This document shows positions 8,540 to 17,231 of a stretch of DNA of 64,000 nucleotides, piece by piece (the stretch's first letter is position 1; every line of letters begins with the position of its first letter). A program made the position numbers and the translations under genes. The notes beneath the pieces are model-generated. The model ran no database searches. It saw nothing but the letters and a program-made list of their open reading frames with translations, and was not told where the DNA came from. The stretch spans positions 42,641-106,640 of the forward strand of contig JBCBPW010000011.1 of the NCBI GenBank assembly GCA_039820545.1, written 5' to 3'. Source of the DNA: JALEFZ01 sp039820545. Lineage in GTDB: Bacteria; Bacteroidota; Bacteroidia; J057.

Positions 8540-9412
8540 CTATGGAAACGTATAATCCAACGTCAGTGCGATCCTAACGATGCCGTCATTGCTGAACTGA
8601 CGGACAGAGTTGGGATCTGTGCTGAAGGCATCTTTCCACTGTTGGCCATCTAGGAGGTCACTCCCCACAAATGTGTATCGAGCTTCTATTCCGATTGCTA
8701 GATCATTGGCAAGGCGATAGCGCCCACCCAATCCCATGATAAACTGGGTGTTAAACACATATTTTCCTACGAAAGTCGAGTTGATAAAATCTCGCTCGGC
8801 TAGTGTTTCATAGTTTCCATCTACCAATAACTTCAGGGATTCTCGGGCTTTCTGAAGATCGTCCGTGGGGATTGTGGAGTAGTCGTATATAGCACCTGCT
8901 TGATCATCATAGATATCCATTTTTGTCAGCGACAATAAGATTCCCATACCTGCTAATACATAGGCATCCCAGTTGTCTCCACTATGGGTCAGGAATACAC
9001 GATTGAGGTTGAGCTTGAACTCCAAAGCTGCATCCATAGCCGTCATTTGGTAGTTCTGGAAAATAGCCATGGTGCTATCAAACTGTCCTGTAGTATCCGT
9101 AGGACTATTGAAGATGGGATTGAAACGGAGTCCATCTGTAGGGCTAAGATCCTGTCCTGAGGCTTGACCCCAGTTGAAGGAAAAACGTATATCAAAGGGG
9201 CGTTGAATGGATTTCTGTGCATAGACTCCCACTTGGTATCCAGGAATTTGGGGTTGAATATCTCCTTGTACCCATAGGGTTCCTAGGTTGAGGCCGAGGG
9301 CCCATCGATCATACGATGTAGAATTAATGGCCCCAAAGTATGGCTGCCCTATGAGGAGAGAGGGAAGGAGAAAGCATCCGAGGGTACAGCACAACAGGCT
9401 AACTTGCTTCAT
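8540..9412 (-). CDS. Outer-membrane beta-barrel protein, PorG/OmpA-like N-terminal type
   Basis: 290 aa with a signal peptide (residues 1-22, ending LLIGQ). The mature part alternates short amphipathic strands (WALGLNLGTLWVQGD, IRFSFNWGQ, IGIEARYTFVGSD) and ends with a terminal aromatic strand (RIALTLDYTFP), as in small outer-membrane barrels of Bacteroidota. It resembles the beta-barrel family that includes PorG and the N-terminal domains of OmpA-like proteins, but there is no OmpA C-terminal domain. Function is not predictable. Its stop lies 40 bp from the convergent reductase gene. Confidence 0.72.
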   Translation of the reverse strand: MKQVSLLCCTLGCFLLPSLLIGQPYFGAINSTSYDRWALGLNLGTLWVQGDIQPQIPGYQVGVYAQKSIQRPFDIRFSFNWGQASGQDLSPTDGLRFNPIFNSPTDTTGQFDSTMAIFQNYQMTAMDAALEFKLNLNRVFLTHSGDNWDAYVLAGMGILLSLTKMDIYDDQAGAIYDYSTIPTDDLQKARESLKLLVDGNYETLAERDFINSTFVGKYVFNTQFIMGLGGRYRLANDLAIGIEARYTFVGSDLLDGQQWKDAFSTDPNSVRQFSNDGIVRIALTLDYTFP

Positions 9413-9572
9413 GTGCGCGCATATTTTATGAGGGAAGATAATGTTTCCTATCTCAAAGTAAAGGGTAAATCGAAATTTCTTACAAAGAGGAATCCTTTGA
9501 GACCTAACGTAAATATATGCGACCTTAATCTGCGAGAAGAAGTAAAAAATGGCTTATGAACGCTAAAAAAGC

Positions 9573-9598
9573 AAAAAAGCCACCCGAAGGCAGCTTTT
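9573..9598 (-). terminator. Intrinsic terminator after the first skp gene, UUCG loop
   Basis: The minus-strand RNA folds as AAAAGCUGCC-UUCG-GGUGGCUUUU with two G-U pairs and runs on in U. The UUCG tetraloop closed by C-G is an especially stable loop. It lies about 42 bp after the stop of the gene at 9640. Confidence 0.75.
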
Positions 9599-9639
9599 AT
9601 TTACATATCTCTTACTTGCAATGTTTCTGTGAAAGAGGA

Positions 9640-10203
9640 TTAATTACCTCCAGCGGCAGCTTCTTCACTAGGAAGCTTGATTCCCAGACGTGTAGCAAGC
9701 TTCATTGTCAAGTTGTCGGATTCAGGTCCTTTTAAGATGATAGATACGCCAGAACCGTCGATGGTATTGAAGATATAGGTATATCCTTCCTCTGTCGCCA
9801 ATGCGTCGATCTCCTTTTGGATCTTGGCAACGATAGGCTCCATGAGGTCTTGACGACGGGTCATTAGCTTTTGCTGGGCTTCTCCCTGCTTCTGCTGTAG
9901 CGTTGCGTATAGCTTGTTGATCTCGTCTCTCTTTGGCTGCAACTCCGCCTCTGGCTTTCCTTGTTCCATCATTTCTTGCAACTCCGCTGCCAGTGTCTGC
10001 AAGTACTGCTCACGGCTCTGAAGATCTTCAGCAAGTTTTTTCTCTACACTCGCCAAAGTCTGATTCATGGTTTGAGTTTCAGGCATGTAGGCAAGGATCA
10101 CGTTGATGTTGGCGTATCCCAACTTCAGGTTTCCTTGAGCTGATACACCCGCAAGCATACCTGCAAAAAGGAAGATAGTAAGTACAAAAGACTTTAAGTT
10201 CAT
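9640..10203 (-). CDS. skp: Skp/OmpH family periplasmic chaperone (copy 1)
   Basis: Periplasmic holdase that would carry unfolded outer-membrane proteins to BamA. Signal peptide at residues 1-22 (ending GVSAQ), then LKLGYANINVIL, the usual first beta strand of Skp. This is followed by long coiled-coil tentacle helices rich in Glu, Gln and Lys (residues 45-120) and the closing beta strands near YTYIFNTIDGSGV. 187 aa, normal length. It is one of two paralogues downstream of bamA, an arrangement common in Bacteroidota. A 440-bp leader with a candidate promoter separates it from copy 2, so it can be expressed on its own. Confidence 0.88.
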   Translation of the reverse strand: MNLKSFVLTIFLFAGMLAGVSAQGNLKLGYANINVILAYMPETQTMNQTLASVEKKLAEDLQSREQYLQTLAAELQEMMEQGKPEAELQPKRDEINKLYATLQQKQGEAQQKLMTRRQDLMEPIVAKIQKEIDALATEEGYTYIFNTIDGSGVSIILKGPESDNLTMKLATRLGIKLPSEEAAAGGN

Positions 10204-10644
10204 AGTTTCGGTTTTACACTAATAGTTACGCAAGATAGGCGAAGCAAATGTACAAAGAATATACGTTTGAGAAAGCTTCTTCATATGTTCGAAGAAGGGT
10301 TTAACTCGACTTTAACATTTGTTATGCCTGGCTTTCTTTTCACTTGTCGATTCAGCAAATCGTACAAAATGATGAGAAACGCTTGCAGGTTCAATAGTTA
10401 TAATAGACGGGGAAAAAGACAGATTCTCACATTCAGGAACGCATAAAATTAACTTTTGCTTCAGATGGATTTTTTATCTCTGGGCATAACTGGAGATTAG
10501 CCTTTATTTTATCTAGACCAAAACCCTTCTAGCAAGATTTGAGCTATTTCCTGCGCTTTCCTTTAAATGTAAAAAGTTTCTACTTCTCTAGAAGTGATGC
10601 CGTCTTTTTTTACCCAAGCTTACCCATATCTGCGTAAATAGTCA
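10204..10644. other. Intergenic stretch between the two skp genes
   Basis: About 440 bp, AT-rich. It contains the candidate skp promoter next to 10203 and a weak ACTTCT/AGAAGT hairpin near 10590 that could end the upstream transcript. I see no open frame with coding character and no RNA gene I can name. Confidence 0.5.
10245..10252 (-). promoter_or_regulatory. Candidate -7 box of the first skp gene
   Basis: On the minus strand this reads TACATTTG, an exact match to the Bacteroidota TAnnTTTG consensus, about 42 bp before the start codon. No clear TTTG at -33 is seen. Confidence 0.45.
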
Positions 10645-11187
10645 TTAGTTCCCGCTAGTTCCATCCACTTCAATATCTAATTCCTCTAATACAGAGGGGG
10701 TCAGATCAAAGATCGCGTTGGTATACAACCAAGTAACCTCTCCTGCCTTATCAAACACAAAGTCATATCGCTTGCGTTTAGCTACTTGTTCTACTGCTTT
10801 GAATACTTTGTCTTGGATTGGGTTCATACGTGTCTCCTGCTGCTGGAAAAGCTCTCCTTCGTAGCCAAATTTCTTTTCTCGATATTCCTTCGCTTCACGC
10901 TCTGCTGCGAAGATTGCCTCTTGTCGCTCCTGACGTACGTCTTCGGGGAGAAGTACCTCTTGGGCTACAAAGTCTGCATACATTTTTTCGATGGCAGCGT
11001 ATTTCTTCTCAAGCTCGGCTTCCCATTGCTGAGAGATACGCTCAATCTCCTGCTGTGCATTCTGATATTCAGGAATCTTACTCAGAATAGACTCTGTATT
11101 CACGTAGGCAACTTTTTGAGAGAATGCACCCAGACTCAAAAATAAGATAGCGGTAAAAAATAGACTGATTCTTTTCATAGATGTCAT
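10645..11187 (-). CDS. Skp/OmpH family periplasmic chaperone (copy 2)
   Basis: Second Skp-like chaperone, nearest to bamA. Signal peptide at residues 1-24 (MTSMKRISLFF... AFSQ), with ATG 11178 as an equally good start. Mature protein opens with KVAYVNTESILSKIPEYQNA, the Skp first strand and helix, followed by a coiled coil (residues 40-125) and the C-terminal strand RYDFVFDKAGEVTWLY. 180 aa. The two copies differ enough in sequence to suggest separate clients. It begins about 250 bp downstream of bamA and its terminator, so it is probably transcribed separately from bamA. Confidence 0.88.
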   Translation of the reverse strand: MTSMKRISLFFTAILFLSLGAFSQKVAYVNTESILSKIPEYQNAQQEIERISQQWEAELEKKYAAIEKMYADFVAQEVLLPEDVRQERQEAIFAAEREAKEYREKKFGYEGELFQQQETRMNPIQDKVFKAVEQVAKRKRYDFVFDKAGEVTWLYTNAIFDLTPSVLEELDIEVDGTSGN

Positions 11188-11385
11188 GGTTTTATCCTTA
11201 GATAATTAATGATAATGAGGTTGTCATATGTCCACATCCAGCACAAATATTCACGCTGTATAGCCATGCAATGCGAACACAATTTAAAGTTCTATATACG
11301 CAAAGTCTATGATATCTTTTCCCACATGGAAAATTCATGCTACACGAAAAGAAACTAAGTATACACAGCGTCACCCTTTCTACAT

Positions 11386-11424
11386 AAAAAAACGACTCTC
11401 ATCATTTATGAGAGTCGTTTTTTT
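11386..11424 (-). terminator. Intrinsic terminator of bamA
   Basis: A perfect 17-bp stem, 11386-11402 with 11408-11424, around a 5-nt loop; the GC core is ACGACTCTCAT and seven T residues follow on the minus strand. It lies 17 bp after the bamA stop. The A-tract on the other side makes it potentially bidirectional. Confidence 0.9.
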
Positions 11425-11440
11425 AGGTTAAGTCACGCGA

Positions 11441-13987
11441 TTAGAACTGCTGCCCGATGATGAAGTGGAACTGATTGCCACTGATACCTGGCGCAAGATC
11501 AATATCATTTGCCTCATCAAATCCATAGGCCCAGTCAAGCCCCAAGAGTCCCACCATAGGGAGCATGGCTCTCAAACCGAAACCACCTGCACGGCGAATC
11601 TTGAAAGGACTGTACTCTCTAAATGTCGCATATCCATTTCCTCCTTCTAGGAAGGCCTGTACCCAGATGGGCGTAGACTGACTCAAAGAGATCGGATAAC
11701 GGAACTCCAAGATCATGCGGTTGTAAATTGGATATCCCTGCCCGCGTGGGTTTCCTGGGCTACCATTGACGAGCGTCTGGTTGTCGTATCCACGCAATGG
11801 AATGATCTCACGACCATCGAAGTTGTTGAATCCGAGGGCGCCAATACCTGCTCCTCCTAGGAAGAAGCGTTCGAAAGGAGGAATCCCAATGTCTTGGTTA
11901 TACGATCCTAGGAAACCTGCTTCGACCTTTGCACTCAAGACAAAGTTGCCCGTGATGCGCAGGAACCAGTTGGCGTTGAAGCGCCATTTATGATACTCTA
12001 GGAAGCGGAACTTCTCTGCGCTTGTCTGATTGGGGAAATCCGAATTATCAGCCCTAAACAAAGAGTAAGGGGGTGTTGCCTCTACAGAGAGGGACATCGT
12101 CGAACCACTTCTAGGATAGATCGGAGCATCTACACTGCTTCGGTCAAAGGACTGACGGAAGGTGAAGATATTGATCTGTGCCTCATCGTCATCTTGGAAG
12201 CCGTTGAAGATTCGAGATGGGTTGAGGATATTATAAAATTTGTAGGCAATCGAAGTTCGAGAGGTGAAGAAGTCATCTGGGAATGTCAATCTACGGCCAT
12301 AATCTACGGAAAGGTTGGTGATCGCATTTCGGTAGAAGCTGACTGCGTTTGACTGCGATCCTTGCTGGATCACGAAGTAAGAAGCGCTAATCCCCAAAGA
12401 GTTGGGACGCTTACCTCCAAGCCAAGGCTCTATAAATGAAGCAGAGAAGTTTTTGTAGGTCCGGCCATTCATCTGGAAGGCAAGACTCACGCGCTGACCA
12501 TCACCTGATGGGACAGGTCTCCAGGCTCCTGGCTCGAACATGCGTCGACTCGCGAAGTTGTTGAAGCCCAACTGGACCGTTCCTACGAAGCCTCCAAACA
12601 ATACTTCACCTGTGGTCGGATCGCGGAAACGCTGGCCCCATCCTCCTTGCAGCTGCAACTGGTCAGCAGGACGCTCCTCTACTGTGTAGGCGATGTCTAC
12701 CGTACCTGTTGTCGGGTTAGGAGTAGGGACTACGCCTAGCTTTTCTTGGTCGAAGTAGTTCAAAGCTAAAATCTCACGCTGCGAACGGATGATATCTGAG
12801 CGACTAAACTTCTGTCCTGGTGCGGTACGAATCTCTCGATAGACGACGAAGTCACTTGTCTTGGTATTTCCGCTGAGTGGGACAGAGCGGATAGAGGCTT
12901 GCGGTCCTTCTACCACGCGCATTTCGAGGTCGATAGAGTCTCCCTCTACCGCTACTTCTACAGGCTCTAGCTTGAAGAAAAGGTACCCATTGTCCAGATA
13001 AAGGGAACTTACATCTCCTCCATTGGGATCGCCAAACAAGCGCTGGTCGACTTTGGACTTGGAGTATACATCTCCTTGCTTGATGGCCAGGACCTCCTGA
13101 AGTACTTCCGAGTTATATTGATAATTGCCTGACCATGCAATGTCTCGGTGAAAATACTGCTGTCCTTCATAGATCTTAATTTTTACAGCTACATTTTCCT
13201 GGTCGTAGGGAAAGACTGTATCATATGCTACGATTGCATCACGATAACCCAGATCTTGATACGCAGTAATCAAAGCGTTTTTTGCTTCACGATACTGTTT
13301 GGGGACATATTTAGAGCGAGCCCAGACACGCCACCATTTACGCTCGTTGAACTTCTTCAACTTGCGTTTAACTTTATTCTCTGTGAAAGCTTGGTTTCCT
13401 TCTACCTCAATGTAACGGACTCTGATGCGTTTCCCTTTGTTGATGTTGAGGTTGACAGTTACACCATTCTTCAGGATTTTATCGGGTTTCTCTTCGATTT
13501 CGATAGAAGTATTGTAGAATCCTTTTTCTATGTAGAAGTTACGAATGATGCGTTTGGCTGACTGACGCTTAGCCTCTGTCAGGATGGTACCCCGGATGAA
13601 GTTGATCTTCTCACGGAGTTCGTCTGCATTGGACTTAGAGATCCCTTGGAATGAGAACTGTGAGATACGAGGTCTTTCCTTCACCGTGATCACCAGGAAG
13701 ACCTTATCACCGATGATACGATCTGCTCTCATGCCGATATCAGAGAATATATTTTTCTCCCACAGACGGCGAATTCCATCAGAGATTTGAATACCTGGAA
13801 TCGTGACAGGGTCTCCAATCACCAAGCCTGAGAGGCTGATGATGAGATTTTTGTCTGTGTAGTCAGCTCCTTCCACCTCAAGCCCTGAGAGCGTGTAGGT
13901 TTTCCCTTCTTGTTGAGGTGTGACCTGAGCCCAGGCGACACTGGCAAGGGTAATTGCTAGAAGAAATAATGAAAAAAACCGCTTCAT
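11441..13987 (-). CDS. bamA: Outer-membrane protein assembly factor BamA (Omp85)
   Basis: Central subunit of the machine that inserts beta-barrel proteins into the outer membrane. Signal peptide at 1-20 (ending SVAWA|Q); POTRA repeats over roughly residues 28-430, with typical segments such as YTLSGLEVEGA, ISQFSFQGISKS, RVRYIEVEGNQAF and ASIRSVPLSGNTKT. The C-terminal 16-strand barrel spans about 450-848 and ends in FHFIIGQQF, the beta-signal with a terminal Phe. 848 aa, normal for Bacteroidota. Its ATG overlaps the uppS stop by 4 bp, so the two are translationally coupled. Confidence 0.96.
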   Translation of the reverse strand: MKRFFSLFLLAITLASVAWAQVTPQQEGKTYTLSGLEVEGADYTDKNLIISLSGLVIGDPVTIPGIQISDGIRRLWEKNIFSDIGMRADRIIGDKVFLVITVKERPRISQFSFQGISKSNADELREKINFIRGTILTEAKRQSAKRIIRNFYIEKGFYNTSIEIEEKPDKILKNGVTVNLNINKGKRIRVRYIEVEGNQAFTENKVKRKLKKFNERKWWRVWARSKYVPKQYREAKNALITAYQDLGYRDAIVAYDTVFPYDQENVAVKIKIYEGQQYFHRDIAWSGNYQYNSEVLQEVLAIKQGDVYSKSKVDQRLFGDPNGGDVSSLYLDNGYLFFKLEPVEVAVEGDSIDLEMRVVEGPQASIRSVPLSGNTKTSDFVVYREIRTAPGQKFSRSDIIRSQREILALNYFDQEKLGVVPTPNPTTGTVDIAYTVEERPADQLQLQGGWGQRFRDPTTGEVLFGGFVGTVQLGFNNFASRRMFEPGAWRPVPSGDGQRVSLAFQMNGRTYKNFSASFIEPWLGGKRPNSLGISASYFVIQQGSQSNAVSFYRNAITNLSVDYGRRLTFPDDFFTSRTSIAYKFYNILNPSRIFNGFQDDDEAQINIFTFRQSFDRSSVDAPIYPRSGSTMSLSVEATPPYSLFRADNSDFPNQTSAEKFRFLEYHKWRFNANWFLRITGNFVLSAKVEAGFLGSYNQDIGIPPFERFFLGGAGIGALGFNNFDGREIIPLRGYDNQTLVNGSPGNPRGQGYPIYNRMILEFRYPISLSQSTPIWVQAFLEGGNGYATFREYSPFKIRRAGGFGLRAMLPMVGLLGLDWAYGFDEANDIDLAPGISGNQFHFIIGQQF

Positions 13988-14730
13988 GGGTTTTGAATTT
14001 GTTCACTTATTTTACCAAATCTTCGCTCGCGATTTTGAAAATCTACAATCGCTTTGTACAAATCTTCCCGACGGAAATCGGGCCATAATGTAGGGGTGAA
14101 ATAGATCTCGGCATAGGCGATTTCCCATAGGAGGAAATTACTTATCCGATGCTCCCCAGAGGTACGTATCAGTAATTCAGGGTCTGGTGCATAGTGTGTG
14201 CTCAGGTGCTGGCTGATCGTTGATTCATCTATATTGTCTATCTCCAAACTCCCTGCTTTGACTTTTTCGGATATGGCTTTTACAGCATCTACCATGTCGG
14301 CTTGTGATCCATAGCTGAGTGCTAATGTCAGGGTCATCCGGTTATTATTTTGTGTCAAAGCAATTGCCTCTGAGAGGTTTTTCTGTGCTTTGCTCGGAAG
14401 CCTGTCGATATGCCCAATAGCTTGAAGCTTGACATTGTTTTCCATCAAAGTCTTCGTCTCCTTACGGATCGTATCTACGAGCAAAGACATCAAGGCATTT
14501 ACCTCAGCTCTAGGTCTGCGCCAGTTCTCTGTCGAGAATGCATACAGGGTAAGAAACTCCACGCCCATTTCAGCCGCGCTCTCTGTACAATCTCTCACTG
14601 CTTTGATGGCCGATCGATGCCCAAATACACGTTCACTCCCCCTCGTTCGTGCCCAGCGCCCGTTTCCATCCATGATGATGGCGATATGGCGAGGTAGGCG
14701 TTGAGCATCAATTTGTTCCTTTAACTCCAT
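13984..14730 (-). CDS. uppS: Isoprenyl transferase (undecaprenyl diphosphate synthase)
   Basis: Makes the C55 lipid carrier for peptidoglycan and surface glycans by cis-condensing isopentenyl units onto farnesyl diphosphate. The signature HIAIIMDGNGRWA (residues 15-27) carries catalytic Asp21, and FLTLYAFSTENWRRP is the second conserved block; the C-terminal LIRTSGEHRISNFLLW and the final Glu-rich segment complete the family pattern. 248 aa, full length, cytoplasmic. It is the first gene of the uppS-bamA unit, overlapping bamA by ATGG/TGA. Confidence 0.96.
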   Translation of the reverse strand: MELKEQIDAQRLPRHIAIIMDGNGRWARTRGSERVFGHRSAIKAVRDCTESAAEMGVEFLTLYAFSTENWRRPRAEVNALMSLLVDTIRKETKTLMENNVKLQAIGHIDRLPSKAQKNLSEAIALTQNNNRMTLTLALSYGSQADMVDAVKAISEKVKAGSLEIDNIDESTISQHLSTHYAPDPELLIRTSGEHRISNFLLWEIAYAEIYFTPTLWPDFRREDLYKAIVDFQNRERRFGKISEQIQNP

Positions 14731-14926
14731 TCAATTGCATTTGATACACATTCTATGGAGAAATGCTTGTCTTGAAATGGACACTTTGACCCTTAGTGTC
14801 GTACAAAACAAGTTTCTCAAGAATATAGGAATCCAAAGGTAATAAAATGAAACCTGCGTCAAAAGAGATTTTTAGTCTCCATTACAAAGGGGAGGGATTA
14901 TGGTGGGGAAGGGTTGCATGGGAAAT

Positions 14927-14959
14927 AAAAAAAGCCGACCCATGATAAGGTCAGCTTTT
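14927..14959 (-). terminator. Intrinsic terminator of the DUF6089 gene
   Basis: In the minus-strand RNA AAAAGCUGACC pairs with GGUCGGCUUUU (one G-U pair) around an 8-nt loop and is followed by further U. It starts 45 bp after the stop at 15004. Confidence 0.8.
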
Positions 14960-15003
14960 CTGTAGAAAAATATGATTCGGTCGTATGGCGTCCAGGACAG
15001 TGC

Positions 15004-15876
15004 CTATCGATAGGACGGACAACGTCTCCAGTCGATGATGTAGTTGAGTCGGACGGCTGTGTAGATGTACCAGTCAGATTGGGTACGGTCTCCACGGATT
15101 CCATTGACTTGCTGTGCCCCGTCGGGGAACTGTGCACGGTCGATGCGGTCATACAACTCGCGCAATAGATTGACATTTGTTCCCCCTGCTCCTAACTGAT
15201 CAAGGTCTATATCGTCTATATATTCCCCACTCACATCATCCAAGTAGTCCGTAAATGTCTTGCGGAACCCAGTCTCAATTTCTAGGTCGAATCTTCGAGA
15301 AAGGGTCATCCGAATACCTGCTCCCAAGGGGATGGCCATCTGTATCAAACTATAGGGTTCAGGATACTTGTCTGCCAATGCCAGATTTTGTCCCTCTGTA
15401 CCGATAGGTTGTAACGAGACGAATCTCCCTGCTACATTGGAATACGCTTGAGGGTCGAAGCGGAACAAAGCAATTCCCCCAAATACGTAAGGTACAAAAG
15501 GAGGCCTGTGATAATACTTTCGCCCATGTGGTACGAAGTCAAAAACAATCTGAAAGCTTCCTTCTGTAATGGGAGTCTTGAAATGTAAGTTTCTTCTTCT
15601 CCTGGTCTCACTGAGTGATACCGAATCCGCCGCTCGTGCCCACCCATGGTAAAATCCGAGGCGGGCGCTCATGAATGGGTTCATCTTGTAGGATGCATTG
15701 AATCCAAAACCCAATCTGGTGAAACGGAAGGTTAAGTCGTCATCAAGGTCTCCAAGATAATTGGTCGGACCCGTGGAAGCTCCTATTCTAAAGTAGCCAT
15801 TCCTGAACTGGGCTTCTGCCTGTGTCAAGCATACAACAACAAAAAGCGAGAGCCAGACAAATCTCAATACCTTCAT
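15004..15876 (-). CDS. DUF6089 / PorG-like outer-membrane beta-barrel protein
   Basis: 290 aa with a signal peptide (residues 1-22, ending QAEAQ). The mature N-terminus GYFRIGASTGPTNYLGDLDD is the DUF6089 signature, and repeated amphipathic strands follow (LGFGFNASYKM, SARLGFYHGWARA, EIETGFRKTFTDYLDDVSG). The family includes PorG of the type IX secretion system and lies next to uppS-bamA and nadK in many Bacteroidota, so a T9SS or envelope role is likely. Whether this copy is PorG itself cannot be settled here. It has its own terminator and a 467-bp upstream gap. Confidence 0.83.
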   Translation of the reverse strand: MKVLRFVWLSLFVVVCLTQAEAQFRNGYFRIGASTGPTNYLGDLDDDLTFRFTRLGFGFNASYKMNPFMSARLGFYHGWARAADSVSLSETRRRRNLHFKTPITEGSFQIVFDFVPHGRKYYHRPPFVPYVFGGIALFRFDPQAYSNVAGRFVSLQPIGTEGQNLALADKYPEPYSLIQMAIPLGAGIRMTLSRRFDLEIETGFRKTFTDYLDDVSGEYIDDIDLDQLGAGGTNVNLLRELYDRIDRAQFPDGAQQVNGIRGDRTQSDWYIYTAVRLNYIIDWRRCPSYR

Positions 15877-16343
15877 AAGGTTTGATATTTTCTATTAATT
15901 CTTGATATGAAAAAAACGATCAGATGTTCAGCAAAGTGTGTAAGTGAATCAATTACCCCACAAAAATTTACGCTTATCGACATATTCGATAAGGTAGATT
16001 TTTACAACGATCAATTGCACGAATTACCCCTATTCTTCAGAAAAAATGGATAGGTTTTTCCCCACAGCAAGTATCGAAAAAATCAGTCAATATACAGGGA
16101 CAAAATGTGATCTTATGTAATGTGAACCTATACCTCTACTATATTTCTACTGGCCCTCGATACCCTACCTGCATTTCAAAATCACTATCCCCTGCATTTC
16201 AAGCCTAATCGCCAAATTATCCTCCTCAAATGCAGGATTCTTCACCTAAAAATACAAAAATGGAACATCGCAAATTAACCCCAAAAACTTCAATTATCCG
16301 AATTATGCATAAGAAAAACTATCCTTTTTTCTGTTTTTTTACG
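15877..16343. other. Intergenic stretch between nadK and the DUF6089 gene
   Basis: About 470 bp, AT-rich. It contains two direct copies and one inverted copy of CCTGCATTT (16168-16236). The part near 15900-15970 must hold the promoter of the DUF6089 gene, but I see no full consensus. No coding frame is convincing. Confidence 0.5.
16168..16236. repeat. CCTGCATTT direct and inverted repeats after nadK
   Basis: CCTGCATTTCAA occurs at 16168-16179 and 16191-16202, and its inverse AAATGCAGG at 16228-16236. The inverted pair could form a 9-bp hairpin with a 28-nt loop about 110 bp after the nadK stop. Function unknown. Confidence 0.4.
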
Positions 16344-17231
16344 TCAATTTCGATTATCACTTCCCCACATCAAACTGCGTCGGAGGTTGTCTACATATTT
16401 GGTGGTAGACATTCTGAGCAATTGAACCTTGTATGGACATCGCTTCACGGCGATGGATGTATGCGTGTGTACCAACTCGGTGCGCGTATCTAAAGCCACC
16501 ATGGCCTCCCCAGATCGTGACTCAATCTCAAAGGATACGACCCAATCGTCAGGGATCACTACAGGACGCACAGTCAATGAATGTGAGGCCACGGGAGTAA
16601 TGACAAAAGTGGCAGAACTCGGAAATATGATCGGTCCTCCACAGGATAAGCTGTAAGCCGTAGACCCTGTAGGTGTCGCAATGATCAAGCCATCTCCCCA
16701 ATAAGAGTTCAAAAACTCTCCATTGATGTAGGTATGGACTGTGATCATCTCATTGGTTTTATTCTTATGGATGGTCAGGTCGTTGATCCCATAAGGATTT
16801 TCTCCAAAAAGCCCTTCAGGATCTGAGATGACGGAGATCAGCGAGCGGTCGTCTAGACGATACATATCGCGTTGGAGTTCCTCTGTGGCTCGTATCAGAC
16901 TGTGCTGGGTGATGCTGGTCAGATAACCGAGTCTTCCAAAATTTACGCCCAGGATAGGCTTTGTCAGATCTCCCAAAAAGCGAACAGCTTCCAGTACAGT
17001 CCCATCGCCCCCAAAACAATAGACAAATCGACTAGTGATCAACTCTTCTCTCACAGTAAAAAAAGGAATCTCTTCGGGAAAGGCTTCGCGACCGATCCGC
17101 TCAAAAAGCTGATGAGCGTAGGGTTGATATACCTTAAATGAGATTTGCTTCTTTACCAAGTAGGCAAAAAAATCTACAAGGATCTGAGGTTCTGTATTGT
17201 CGGTATATCTACCGAAGATGGCAATATTCAT
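16344..17231 (-). CDS. nadK: NAD kinase
   Basis: Phosphorylates NAD+ to NADP+, the only known route to NADP in bacteria; cytoplasmic. The GGDG motif lies at residues 74-77 (YCFGGDGTVLEAVRFL), followed by PILGVNFGRLGYLTSI, the NDLTIHKN block, the TPTGSTAYSLSCGGPII loop and the C-terminal HSLTVRPVVIPDD segment. 295 aa, normal length. Its ATG overlaps the stop of the BamA-like gene upstream by 4 bp (ATGA), so the two are coupled. An NAD kinase beside envelope genes is a common Bacteroidota arrangement. Confidence 0.96.
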   Translation of the reverse strand: MNIAIFGRYTDNTEPQILVDFFAYLVKKQISFKVYQPYAHQLFERIGREAFPEEIPFFTVREELITSRFVYCFGGDGTVLEAVRFLGDLTKPILGVNFGRLGYLTSITQHSLIRATEELQRDMYRLDDRSLISVISDPEGLFGENPYGINDLTIHKNKTNEMITVHTYINGEFLNSYWGDGLIIATPTGSTAYSLSCGGPIIFPSSATFVITPVASHSLTVRPVVIPDDWVVSFEIESRSGEAMVALDTRTELVHTHTSIAVKRCPYKVQLLRMSTTKYVDNLRRSLMWGSDNRN